Assembly (NCBI RefSeq): GCF_017487345.1
Contig: NZ_CP062006.1
Location: 186,001-250,000 of the forward strand
Source: Brevundimonas pondensis
GTDB lineage: Bacteria; Pseudomonadota; Alphaproteobacteria; Caulobacterales; Caulobacteraceae
Length of the DNA: 64,000 bases
Direction: 5' to 3'
Both the position numbers and the translations under genes were made by a program. Numbering within the stretch: the stretch's first letter is position 1; each line of letters opens with the position of its first letter. Below, piece by piece: positions 1 to 7,785 of the stretch. A model generated the notes under the pieces. It searched no databases. It was not told where the DNA came from and saw nothing but the letters and a program-made list of their open reading frames with translations.

Positions 1-359
1 TGTACCGCAAGTCAGGACCAGGTCGCGTCTTCGTACTTGCTCCACCGCCGCCAAAGGAAGACGATGAGTTTGTCAGAACCAAATCTGAAAGCTTGTTTCG
101 CGATAATGGCATAGAAGAAGCTGGGGTCACCCCAGCTATCGTGCGTCTAAAGCTATGGGCCGTTCAGGTACGTATGATGCGCGAGATATTTGCGCCTCTC
201 AAGATTGACGTAATTGCTCCACCTGCCAAAGCTCTAACTGCGGTCGGTTTCCTGGCGCCCGAATTTTACGGCAAGGACGCCACCCACGCGAATAAGGAAT
301 ATGGGGAAATGGTCCTCAACTTGCTCGACATGGTGTTGCCTAGAAAGCCAATCGCATGA
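1..359 (+). CDS. SGNH-type hydrolase, C-terminal part (5' end outside window)
   Basis: The frame is open from the first bases of the window, with codons starting at base 3, so this is the C-terminal end of a longer protein. The visible part ends in a block with the sequence KDATHANKEYG. This has the D-x-x-H spacing of the catalytic Asp-His pair in block V of SGNH/GDSL hydrolases. The stop overlaps the next start as ATGA at 356-359, so it is translationally coupled to the GSCFA gene. It is probably an esterase or acyltransferase acting on a glycan or surface polymer. The family is inferred from one motif because the nucleophile block lies outside the window. Confidence 0.55.
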   Translation, partial: YRKSGPGRVFVLAPPPPKEDDEFVRTKSESLFRDNGIEEAGVTPAIVRLKLWAVQVRMMREIFAPLKIDVIAPPAKALTAVGFLAPEFYGKDATHANKEYGEMVLNLLDMVLPRKPIA

Positions 360-1426
360 GCGTTCATCCCTACAAGAACCTTCCTGACAAGGCCTTTTGG
401 AAGCGTTCGGTCGGATCGGTAGCACCCGGAGAGATTGACCCGGTTGGACGCTTTGATTTGAAGATCCACCCCGAGACCAAAGTCGCTACGGCTGGAAGTT
501 GCTTTGCTCAACATATTGCCCGCCATCTGAAAGCCAGCGGTTTCTGTTATTATGTAGCTGAACAAGCTCATCCCCTCATTCCGTTCGACGTCGCTGCGGC
601 TCAGAATTACGGCCTTTTTTCCGCACGATACGGGAACATCTACACTGCCCGACAACTCCTTCAGTTGATCCAACGAGCTGTAGGATCATTCACTCCGAGT
701 GATGATGTGTGGGTCGCGGGCGACGGCTCCTTCATTGACCCGTTCAGGCCCTCGACCCAGCCGGGAGGCTATATATCCGAAGGAGAAATGCTGGCTGACC
801 GCGATCAGCATTTGCGCATGGTGCGCGAAATGTTCGCCAATTTAGATGTCTTCGTCTTTACCCTCGGCTTGACTGAGGGGTGGGTTTCAAAGGCGGATGG
901 CGCGGCCTACCCGATCGCGCCTGGTGTCGAAGGCGGCACCTTCAATCCCGATCTGTATGCCTTCATTAATTACGGCGTCGACGACGTCCTGGGTGACATG
1001 AACGCCTTCCTTGATCACCTGCGTCTTCTAAATCCGGCCGCCAAGGTGATACTCACCGTATCTCCGGTCCCGCTGGCTGCGACAGCTGAACCTGACCAGC
1101 ACGTTCTTTCCGCCACCACATACTCCAAATCGGTGTTGCGGGTCGTAGCAGAAATGCTGACCAAGCAGCATCGGAACGTGCATTACTTCCCATCCTTCGA
1201 GATCATCACCAGCATGGCATCGCGAGGAGCCTACTACGCCCCCGACCTCCGCAATGTGACGGAGGAGGGCGTCTTGCACGTTATGCGGACTTTCCTACGC
1301 CACGCGACTGGAGTAGCGGCGGCTACGCCCGCATCTCAAAAGGACGTTCCTCAGCCTGAGGATTTTATCGAGCGCTCCAGCAAAATTGCTGAGGCGCTGT
1401 GCGACGAGGAAAAACTTGACACCTGA
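356..1426 (+). CDS. GSCFA domain protein
   Basis: A 356-residue protein carrying the family-naming motif AGSCFAQHIARHL, with GSCFA at residues 47-51. The serine of this motif is the presumed nucleophile of an SGNH-like hydrolase fold. Later segments such as FTLGLTEGW and LTVSPVPL fit the remaining conserved blocks. GSCFA proteins are poorly characterised and are often found with glycan synthesis or modification genes. It overlaps the upstream SGNH-type gene by four bases, so the two probably act together on one substrate. It sits at the border of a prophage remnant, which suggests cargo or lysogenic-conversion origin (inference). No signal peptide is visible. Confidence 0.85.
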   Translation: MSVHPYKNLPDKAFWKRSVGSVAPGEIDPVGRFDLKIHPETKVATAGSCFAQHIARHLKASGFCYYVAEQAHPLIPFDVAAAQNYGLFSARYGNIYTARQLLQLIQRAVGSFTPSDDVWVAGDGSFIDPFRPSTQPGGYISEGEMLADRDQHLRMVREMFANLDVFVFTLGLTEGWVSKADGAAYPIAPGVEGGTFNPDLYAFINYGVDDVLGDMNAFLDHLRLLNPAAKVILTVSPVPLAATAEPDQHVLSATTYSKSVLRVVAEMLTKQHRNVHYFPSFEIITSMASRGAYYAPDLRNVTEEGVLHVMRTFLRHATGVAAATPASQKDVPQPEDFIERSSKIAEALCDEEKLDT

Positions 1427-1637
1427 CCACCTGAAACATTTTGAGGAAGAGGTAGATGTCGAGGCCCAACGCCTGTGTTGTGGTTCGGTTTGTTCTGCCC
1501 TGACAGGACCATATGCCGACGGGAACTGTACCCGATTTTGTCACAGCTATTGGAACGCGGCCGAGAAGATCGTTAGCGAGCGCATCAAGGCCGCCAAAGA
1601 CGAGATGCCTGATTGGCTCAATAAGGCAGGAACCTAG
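1416..1637 (+). CDS. small cysteine-rich hypothetical protein
   Basis: A frame of about 73 codons overlaps the end of the GSCFA gene by 11 bases. The TTG at 1416 is preceded by GAGGA at a suitable distance and is the best start in the frame. An earlier TTG at 1386 lacks such a site. The product contains several cysteines, including CCGSVC, and an amphipathic C-terminus. No family is recognised. The tight overlap suggests a third member of the SGNH-GSCFA operon, but a chance frame in high-GC DNA is not excluded. Confidence 0.4.
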   Translation: MTPDHLKHFEEEVDVEAQRLCCGSVCSALTGPYADGNCTRFCHSYWNAAEKIVSERIKAAKDEMPDWLNKAGT

Positions 1638-1655
1638 TATCTTTTTGCCGCGGCC

Positions 1656-1874
1656 CTAGGGGACGTATCGAAGGGAGCACGAGCTAACTATGAAGTCCAA
1701 AGCGCCTTCTCGATCCTGATAGACATTGAACCGAACGCGGTCGTTTTTCTCCAGGCGAACCCGAACACCCATTTCGACGGCGATGTAGCTCATCAAGGTC
1801 AGCTCGTCTGGACCGAACATTGGAACGGCCGAAGCGCCATCGTTTGATGACGCCTTGTTGCCGGTGATCGTCAT
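1656..1874 (-). CDS. hypothetical protein downstream of phage LamG-like gene
   Basis: A short minus-strand frame follows the LamG-like gene in the same direction. The ATG at 1874 gives 72 residues and has an AAAGG-like site before it; a TTG at 1922 would add 16 residues but lacks a ribosome-binding site. The C-terminal half (MGVRVRLEKNDRVRFNVYQDREG) alternates like a beta sheet. It is read as a small tail-associated or lysis-region protein only because of its position. No family is recognised. Confidence 0.4.
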   Translation of the reverse strand: MTITGNKASSNDGASAVPMFGPDELTLMSYIAVEMGVRVRLEKNDRVRFNVYQDREGALDFIVSSCSLRYVP

Positions 1875-1951
1875 GCCTTTGGGAAACGGCTTCAGTGGAG
1901 ATGAGCTGCTATTGCGGTCCAAGCGGCTGGATAGGTGACGAACCGGGTTCG

Positions 1952-2656
1952 TCAGAGAATGGCGACGCGGCCCGAAAGGCCGGTGCGCAGGCTCTGGTAG
2001 ATTTCCAGCCGCTCGCGGTCGGTCAGCATGCGATCATAGATGGCCAGGTAGGCGATATCGAACGTCAGGCCGCCAACACCGAGATCTGGGGCGACGATGA
2101 AGTTCTGGCCCCCGCGGCTCCCGCCATTGGCTTGACTGCCTGAGTTGGAGCCGAAGCCGGTTCCGGCCGCGCCGACGGACAGGTTCGAAACCGTTCCGAA
2201 CGCGCCCCAGCCGAAGCCGCAGCGAAAGTCGGTCTCGCCGGATGTGAGCGAGACGCTCGCGGCCTCGGGCGGGTTGGCGTTCAGGCTGTTGTTGAACCGC
2301 CACTCGTGGTTGGCGTGCGCCAGGATGAACCCCGCCAGGGGCGTTCCGTTGCTCATCACCGCCTCGCCGACGCCGCCGATGCTGCGCATGACAGCGACCA
2401 CGGTCATATCGCGCATGGAGGACGCAACGCCCGTGTCCATGTTTTGGCCCGAGGTGTTGGTGAACCGTGCCCAGTTGGGGCTCCACGTCGGCGCGCCGTT
2501 GACGGTCGCTAGCTTGCCGCGCTGCGCCAGATTGCGACGCGAGGCCGCCGCGTCGCCGCCGAACACGAACTCACCTACCATGCCGTCGCGGTTGGGGTTC
2601 AGGATGGCGCTGACCGGCCGGGCGAAGGCGGCCGAAGGAGAGCGAAGAGCGGTCAC
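1952..2656 (-). CDS. phage structural protein with LamG/concanavalin-like domain
   Basis: A 234-residue protein whose C-terminus, ending in TFDIAYLAIYDRMLTDRER and then LEIYQSLRTGL, is the typical end of LamG-like (concanavalin lectin fold) domains in phage tail and appendage proteins. The start is taken as the GTG at 2656, which overlaps the upstream stop as GTGA. This coupling implies one late operon with the truncated gene at 2653-3307. The likely role is a tail tip or fibre protein that binds glycan. It appears intact although its operon partner is cut. Confidence 0.65.
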   Translation of the reverse strand: MTALRSPSAAFARPVSAILNPNRDGMVGEFVFGGDAAASRRNLAQRGKLATVNGAPTWSPNWARFTNTSGQNMDTGVASSMRDMTVVAVMRSIGGVGEAVMSNGTPLAGFILAHANHEWRFNNSLNANPPEAASVSLTSGETDFRCGFGWGAFGTVSNLSVGAAGTGFGSNSGSQANGGSRGGQNFIVAPDLGVGGLTFDIAYLAIYDRMLTDRERLEIYQSLRTGLSGRVAIL

Positions 2657-3307
2657 GACAGCACCTTTTCGAACAGGGCGCACCAGTTGTGCATGGGATG
2701 GTTCAGGCCGGCGGGGTCGAAGACGATCACATCGCCCTGGCTGTCCCTCAGGTTGCCCCCGCCGACGCCAGTCGCGGCGAAGCCGTAGCGCAGCTTGGCC
2801 CCGGCTGCCGGGGCCGTCGCGGCGGTGATGGTGACGGTGTCCCGCCCCGTCACGTTCACGCGGTCGATGGCGATGGCCGCCCCGGCCGCCGTGACCAGGC
2901 TGAACCCGGCGCTGGCGACAGAGGCGAACGCCATGGTGTCGATCTTCAGCGCGCCGACCGGGTTGAACCGGACGGTCAGCAGCTTGCCCTGACGGCGGAT
3001 CGACAGCGGCTTCAGCGGCGCGAACGCCTGCCGGTCCACCACCTTCCGCTTCATCGCCAGCCCGTAATAGGCGCCGCGGATCTTGTTGCCCTGCGCGTTG
3101 TAGTGCGGCGTGTCCGACGACTTCGGCAGGAAATAGGCCGGGCAGGCCAGGACGAAGTTCGGATCGGCCTCCGACAGCTCCAGCATGGCCAGATCGGCCC
3201 AGGGATAGTCGGTCGCTTCATAGTTCCCGGCCCAACCCGGCTGAGCCATGACGCACAGCACGTCCTCGGCCTGACCGGTCACCGACTTGGCGTAGGTGTC
3301 GATGGCG
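2653..3307 (-). pseudogene. phage tail-associated SGNH hydrolase, 5'-truncated
   Basis: The C-terminal two thirds of a phage structural hydrolase. It contains DTPHYNAQGNKIRGAYYGLAM, a block V D-x-x-H motif, then a beta-rich region and the terminal FDPAGLNHPMHNWCALFEK seen in phage sialate-esterase-like tail proteins. Protein-like sequence begins at AIDTYAKSV, around 3307. Farther upstream the frame continues only as arginine-rich antisense of a helicase gene. The 5' end has therefore been lost at a junction, and no start codon belonging to this gene remains. Confidence 0.6.
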
Positions 3308-4193
3308 GGCCATCGAAGCCACCGCCCGCAAGGCCGCCGAGCGCGCCCGAGACACTTCTGATGCTTCGGGCGACGAAATCCTGGGCGACATGGAGCGCGA
3401 GAGCGCGGAGATCGCCGAGACCAGCAGCATCGAGACGGCATGGATCGACGCGGGCGACATGCTCGACCAGGCCATCGCCATCGCCCGGGCCCGTGACGGC
3501 GCCGTCAACTATCCGATCGGTCTCCAGTCGGTGGACGAGAAGCTGCGTGGCCTGAACGCGGGCGAGGTGACGGTCATCGCCGGCTGGACCGGAATGGGCA
3601 AGACCGTGGCCGGGATGCAGGTCGCGAAGGGCTGCGCCTCCGTCGGCCTGGGGGTGGCGTACTTCTCCCTGGAGATGTCCGAGGTGCCGATGGCCATGCG
3701 GATGGCCTGCGACGTCGTCTATGACCGAACCGCCGCGGCGTATGGCGGCGTGACGTCCAACATCACAATCGACCGCGCCATCGCCGGTGACCTGAAGCCC
3801 CACGAGTGGGAGCGCCTAAACGAAGCGCGGGCGACCATCCGGCGCTGGCCGATCTCCTATGACATGCGCCCGAACCTGACCGTCGCCCAGATCCAGGCGG
3901 CGGTGGTGCGCCTGCATAGGGTGTGGAAGCGCCAGGGCATTAGGCCCGGCCCGGTCATCGTAGACCACATCGGCAAGGTGAAGCCCTCGCAGGAGCGGCG
4001 CGGCAACGTGACCGCAGAGACCAGAGACGTATCGAATGACCTGAACGCCATGGCCAAGCGCCTGGGCGTCCCGGTGGTGATCCTGTCGCAACTGAACCGC
4101 ACCGTCGATCAAGGCCCGTCCAAGGACAAGCGCCCGACCCTGTCGAGCGTGAAAGACTCCGGCGCCGTGGTTGAGGACGCCCGCCAACGTGCC
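3308..4193 (+). pseudogene. DnaB-like replicative helicase fragment (phage), truncated at both ends
   Basis: The frame is open from about 3308, and the first residues (AIEATARKAAERARD) look like the linker preceding the helicase domain. The RecA-like core follows, with Walker A in AGWTGMGKT, FSLEMS, VIVDHIGKV (Walker B position) and VVILSQLNR. The N-terminal primase-binding domain is missing because the sequence abuts the opposite-strand tail gene. After VKDSGAVVEDA the frame ends in unlike sequence, so the C-terminal motif is lost as well. The ATG at 3390 is not a convincing original start. It is a relic of a phage replication module. Confidence 0.65.
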
Positions 4194-4341
4194 CTTCTAT
4201 GTCCGCATCGAGCGGGCGACCGGCGACATCCTGATCTTGCCGAGCGACAGCCTTCCGGCGCAGCCTGCGCCCGAGAGCGCCAATGACGACGCCGATCTCG
4301 ACCGTGAACTGGCCGAGTGGGACGAGAAGCGGAAGGGATAG
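4183..4341 (+). pseudogene. C-terminal remnant in a second frame behind the helicase fragment
   Basis: Where the helicase frame loses sense, another frame shows ordinary coding sequence. It begins ANVPFYVRIERATGDILILP and continues through an acidic, proline-containing tail to TAG at 4339-4341, three bases before the integrase GTG. It could be the helicase C-terminus displaced by a single-base frameshift near 4183, or the end of another gene joined by deletion. Its sequence does not resemble a usual helicase C-terminus, so the second reading is slightly favoured. Confidence 0.4.
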
Positions 4342-4344
4342 CCC

Positions 4345-5421
4345 GTGGCCGCCAAGGTCAAACTGGATTCGGTTTACCGGGTCGTCGCCAAGAGCGGCGC
4401 CGTCTATCTCTATGCCTGGAAGGGTAAAGGAGCGCCGCGGCTGCACGCCGAGCCGGGCTCCGCCGCCTTCGTCGAAGAGCTGGCCGCCGCGCTGGCGACC
4501 AGGAAGACCGGCGACAAGTCCAAGATGCTCAGCCTGACGCACATGTGGTTCGCGTCGGACGCCTGGACCAAGCCCCGCGAAAAGGGCGGGATGGCCGACA
4601 GCACCAAGAAGAACTGGAAGCCGTTCGTGAAGGCGATCCAGAACCACTTCGGGCCGCTGCGCATCGCCCAATTCGACCGCGCTACCACCATCCGCCCCCA
4701 CATCAAGCGCTGGCTCGACAAGAACTGGTCAGACCACCCCAGGCAGGCGGACATGGCCAAGCAGGTGTTGTCGGCCCTGCTGACCTACGCCGTCGACAAC
4801 GACATGCTGACGTCGAACCCCTGCATCGGCATGAAGAACCGCTATTCCAGCAACCGTGCTGATCGGATCTGGACGCCCGAGCATCTGATGGCCCTTGCCG
4901 AGAAGGCGCCGGCGCACGTCATGTTCGCTGCCCGCCTCGCCGCCCTGACCGGACTGCGCCAAGGCGACCTTTTGCGCCTTTCGTGGGGCCACATCAGCGA
5001 TCTGGCTATCGACCTCCCGTCGACCAGCAAGACCGGCAAGGGCGCGCTGATCCCGATGTACGGCGAGCTGAGCGCGCTGCTGAAGGAAATCCCCAAGGTC
5101 TCGACCATCGTCCTGACGAATAGCGACGGACTGCCTTGGAAGACCGGCTTCGGCTCAAGCTGGAACAAGGCGCTGATCGCCGCGAAGCTGAACGGCGCCG
5201 ATCTTCACTTCCACGACTTCCGAGGCACGGCCGCCACGCGGATGTATCTGGCCGGCCTTTCGAAGCGCGAGATCGCGGAGGCCACCGCCTGGGACGAGGA
5301 GAGCGTCGACCGCATTATCCGGCGCTACGTGACCCGAGACGCGCTGCTCCGCGAACGCATCGCGAAGCTGGATCAGAACGGCCGCAGAACGGAAACGGAA
5401 AAAAGTGCAGAAAAAAGCTGA
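4345..5421 (+). CDS. tyrosine integrase of the tRNA-Gly element
   Basis: A 358-residue tyrosine recombinase that would insert and excise an element at the neighbouring tRNA-Gly. Visible catalytic residues are Arg205 in LTGLRQGDLLRLSW, a lysine near 229-232, His290 and Arg293 in HFHDFRGTAATRM, and Tyr328 in IIRRYV. The position usually filled by the second His/Trp reads Trp316 (ATAWDEES). The SAM-like core-binding domain covers about residues 75-170. The start is GTG at 4345. The gene ends about 20 bases from the tRNA 3' end, the usual phage/island arrangement. It looks intact, but much of its element is degraded. Confidence 0.88.
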   Translation: MAAKVKLDSVYRVVAKSGAVYLYAWKGKGAPRLHAEPGSAAFVEELAAALATRKTGDKSKMLSLTHMWFASDAWTKPREKGGMADSTKKNWKPFVKAIQNHFGPLRIAQFDRATTIRPHIKRWLDKNWSDHPRQADMAKQVLSALLTYAVDNDMLTSNPCIGMKNRYSSNRADRIWTPEHLMALAEKAPAHVMFAARLAALTGLRQGDLLRLSWGHISDLAIDLPSTSKTGKGALIPMYGELSALLKEIPKVSTIVLTNSDGLPWKTGFGSSWNKALIAAKLNGADLHFHDFRGTAATRMYLAGLSKREIAEATAWDEESVDRIIRRYVTRDALLRERIAKLDQNGRRTETEKSAEKS

Positions 5422-5435
5422 CCTGAAAATCAGCT
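5416..5435 (+). terminator. hairpin at the integrase stop codon
   Basis: AGCTGA at 5416-5421 and TCAGCT at 5430-5435 form a six-base inverted repeat around an eight-base loop, preceded by an A run. The left arm contains the integrase TGA. It may end integrase transcription, though no clear T tract follows, so it is weak. Confidence 0.35.
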
Positions 5436-5441
5436 AAGTGT

Positions 5442-5516
5442 TGGAGCGGCCGGCGGGAATCGAACCCGCGACATTCAGCTTGGGAAGCTGACGTTCTACC
5501 TCTGAACTACGGCCGC
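5442..5516 (-). tRNA. tRNA-Gly(CCC)
   Basis: Read on the minus strand, this is a full 75-base cloverleaf with an encoded CCA end. The acceptor GCGGCCG pairs with CGGCCGC, the D arm is GTTC/GAAC, the anticodon stem TCAGC/GCTGA closes the loop TTCCCAA (anticodon CCC), and the T arm is GCGGG/CCCGC with loop TTCGATT. Its 3' end faces the integrase at 4345-5421, so it is the probable attachment gene of the degraded left element. No second copy of the 3' end was seen in positions 1-5435. Confidence 0.95.
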
Positions 5517-5711
5517 ATTGCTGGACCCGCGAGCGACGCCGGAGGGCGATCCTTCGCAAGCAGCGAAAGCCCTGTCTATCCGGTCGTCCAGCCACGCTCA
5601 AGACGGGCGGATCCACAAGAGGGCGCGATCCTCGTATTTCAACCTATGCGTTTATCTTGGTTTAATGATGCTCGTTATACGATAGGGACGAAAACAAGAT
5701 GAGGCTCGTTC

Positions 5712-6134
5712 ATGAAGCGGCTCGGTCTTCTTTCTCGCCTTCGGCATGACCGGCGCGGCGTGGCGGCGATCGAGTTCGCCATGGTCGCGCCGCTGCTGAT
5801 CCTCCTGATGTCTGGGCTGCTGATCTACGGCAGCTGGTTCTGGATGGCCCATTCTGTCCAGTCTCTGGCGTCCGAGGGCGCGCGCGCCGCGATCGCCGGA
5901 CTGGACCGCGCGGAGCGTGAACAACTCGCGGTCGACTTTGTCACCGCCCAGGTCGGTGACCTGGGGCTACGGCCGGAGCAAGCGAGCGTCAGCGTGGACG
6001 CAGCCGGTTCGGCCATCCGCGTGACAGTCGCCTATGACGCCGCCGATCATCCGCTGATGGCGCTGTCAGGTCTTGTCCCATCGCCCCCGCGGATCATTCG
6101 CCGCACGGCGGTGGTGCGCCTGGGAGGTTACTGA
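5712..6134 (+). CDS. TadE-like pilus-associated protein
   Basis: A 140-residue protein with a basic N-terminus followed by RRGVAAIEFAMVAPLLILLM. This is the TadE/prepilin-like motif, in which a conserved Glu sits inside the single membrane helix. The remaining 110 residues are periplasmic. TadE-family pseudopilins are accessory factors of Flp/Tad type IVc pili. One base separates its stop from the next start, so it is co-transcribed with the TadG-like gene. The rest of the tad cluster is absent here. Confidence 0.8.
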   Translation: MKRLGLLSRLRHDRRGVAAIEFAMVAPLLILLMSGLLIYGSWFWMAHSVQSLASEGARAAIAGLDRAEREQLAVDFVTAQVGDLGLRPEQASVSVDAAGSAIRVTVAYDAADHPLMALSGLVPSPPRIIRRTAVVRLGGY

Positions 6135-6135
6135 C

Positions 6136-7761
6136 ATGGTCGTCCGGCGCTGGACTGGCGACGAACGAGGCGGGATCGCGATCATGACCGCCGTCTTCGG
6201 CGCGGTGATCTGTGTCCTTGCAGCGCTGGCCGTCGATTTGGGCTCGGTGATGCTGAAGGCGCGGCAGGTGCAGGGCGCGGCGGATCTGTCGGCCATGGCG
6301 GCGGCCCATGACTTGTCGCATGCCGAGGCTGCGGCGCGCGCCACCGCCTCGGCCAATCTGGCCGAGGTTCAGGCGGTCAGCGTGGTCAAGGGCGCCTATG
6401 TCGCCGATGCGCGCATCGCCCCGGCAGACCGCTTCAGCCCCGGGGTGCTCGAGCCCAACGCCGCTCGGGTCGAGGTGACGGCCCCTGCGCCGCTTTTCTT
6501 CGGACGGCTCATCATGCAGCGGGACGCCGTCGCGGTGCGCCGCAGCGCCGTCGCGGCCATTCCGGGCGGGCGCCCCCAGGCCATGTTTTCGATCGGGTCC
6601 CGTCTGGCCAGCCTGGACGGGGGGCTGGCCAACGCCTTGCTGTCAGGGCTGCTGGGGTCGAACATCTCGCTGACGGTCATGGATTATCGCGCCCTGGCCG
6701 GCGCCCAGGTCAACCTGCTGCAGTTCTCCGACGCCCTGGCTGCGGACCTTGGTCTGACCGCCGGCGACTATGACGCTCTTCTGGAGCAGGAAGTGACGGT
6801 CGGCCGTGCGCTGAAGGTTCTCGAAGCGGTCGCCGGCGCGGACGCCAAAAGCGCCCTCAGCAAGCTGACGCGCGCGCCGATCGACGCCAGGCTGAAGCTG
6901 AAGGATCTGATTGGCGTTGAAGCCGACGCTCGCCACGGACTGCGTGAGGCGCTGAACGCCAATGTCTCGGCAATGGATCTCATCATGGCCTCTCTCGAGA
7001 CGGCCAACGGCGATCGCCAGGTGGCGCTGGATCTGGGCGCGCGCGCCGGATTGGCGGACCTGGATATCATGCTGGCCATCGGGGAGCGGCCGAACAAGTC
7101 GCCGTGGCTGACAATCACCAGCAAGGACGAGCCCATTATTCGCACGGCCCAGGCGCGTATCTACCTGAAGGCGACGACGTCTCAGGCCCTGGCGGGTCTG
7201 GCCCAGGTGAAGTTGCCGATCCTGGTGGAGGCCGCCGCGTCGGAGGCGCGTCTGAAGCGGATAGACTGCGGCGCGGCGACGACTGTGACCCTGGCCGTTC
7301 GCCCGGGCGTGGCGCGTGCGCGCGTGGGCGTGATTGACGAGGCGAAACTGAAGAACTTCAAAACGCCCCTGACCAGTTCGCCCGCCACCCTGGTCTCGGT
7401 GTTGAACCTTGTCACCCTCAAGGCTCATGCCGACCTGGAAATCGCCGATCCGGACTGGACGGACGTGACCTTCAGTCAAGCCGACATCGACATGCAAAAG
7501 ACCCGAACAGCGCGGTCGCGCCATTTCGTCAACGGCCTTGTCGTCAGCCTTCTGCAGAGGCTGGAGGTCAGCTTGCTGGGGCTGGATCTGGGCGGGTTGG
7601 TTCAGGCGGTCGGCGTGCTTCTGACGCCGCTGGGGCCGGTTCTGGACGGAATTATCCAGCCGCTGCTGGACCTGCTGGGGCTCAGGCTGGGCGAGGCGGA
7701 CGTGCGCGTACATGGCGTGCAGTGCCCGACACAGGGGCGTACGCCTGTTCTGGTGCGATAG
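6136..7761 (+). CDS. TadG-like protein (Tad pilus/DUF2134-type)
   Basis: A protein of about 541 residues with the TadG-type N-terminus RRWTGDERGGIAIMTAVFGA and one membrane helix (about residues 12-35). A conserved segment with KARQVQGAADLSAMAAAHDL follows. The long periplasmic part is rich in Ala, Leu and Val, with many leucine-rich stretches near the C-terminus. The start is ATG 6136, directly after the TadE stop; a longer in-frame extension would overlap tadE and was not used. Such proteins are thought to anchor or support Flp pili. The pair without pilin or ATPase genes may be a stand-alone set. Confidence 0.75.
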   Translation: MVVRRWTGDERGGIAIMTAVFGAVICVLAALAVDLGSVMLKARQVQGAADLSAMAAAHDLSHAEAAARATASANLAEVQAVSVVKGAYVADARIAPADRFSPGVLEPNAARVEVTAPAPLFFGRLIMQRDAVAVRRSAVAAIPGGRPQAMFSIGSRLASLDGGLANALLSGLLGSNISLTVMDYRALAGAQVNLLQFSDALAADLGLTAGDYDALLEQEVTVGRALKVLEAVAGADAKSALSKLTRAPIDARLKLKDLIGVEADARHGLREALNANVSAMDLIMASLETANGDRQVALDLGARAGLADLDIMLAIGERPNKSPWLTITSKDEPIIRTAQARIYLKATTSQALAGLAQVKLPILVEAAASEARLKRIDCGAATTVTLAVRPGVARARVGVIDEAKLKNFKTPLTSSPATLVSVLNLVTLKAHADLEIADPDWTDVTFSQADIDMQKTRTARSRHFVNGLVVSLLQRLEVSLLGLDLGGLVQAVGVLLTPLGPVLDGIIQPLLDLLGLRLGEADVRVHGVQCPTQGRTPVLVR

Positions 7762-7766
7762 GCCGG

Positions 7767-7784
7767 GGCCGGGGCGCCCCGGCC
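7767..7784. terminator. GC-rich palindrome between converging genes
   Basis: GGCCGGGGC is followed directly by GCCCCGGCC, a perfect 18-base palindrome between the TadG-like gene and the oppositely oriented M23 peptidase gene. The position suits transcription stop for both, but there is no loop or T tract, so its action as a terminator is uncertain. Confidence 0.3.
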
Positions 7785-7785
7785 G

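Noticed and set aside
3390..4286. Intact 298-residue helicase gene from ATG 3390
   Set aside because: Helicase-like sequence extends upstream to the junction near 3308 and the C-terminus loses its family sense, so it is a fragment.
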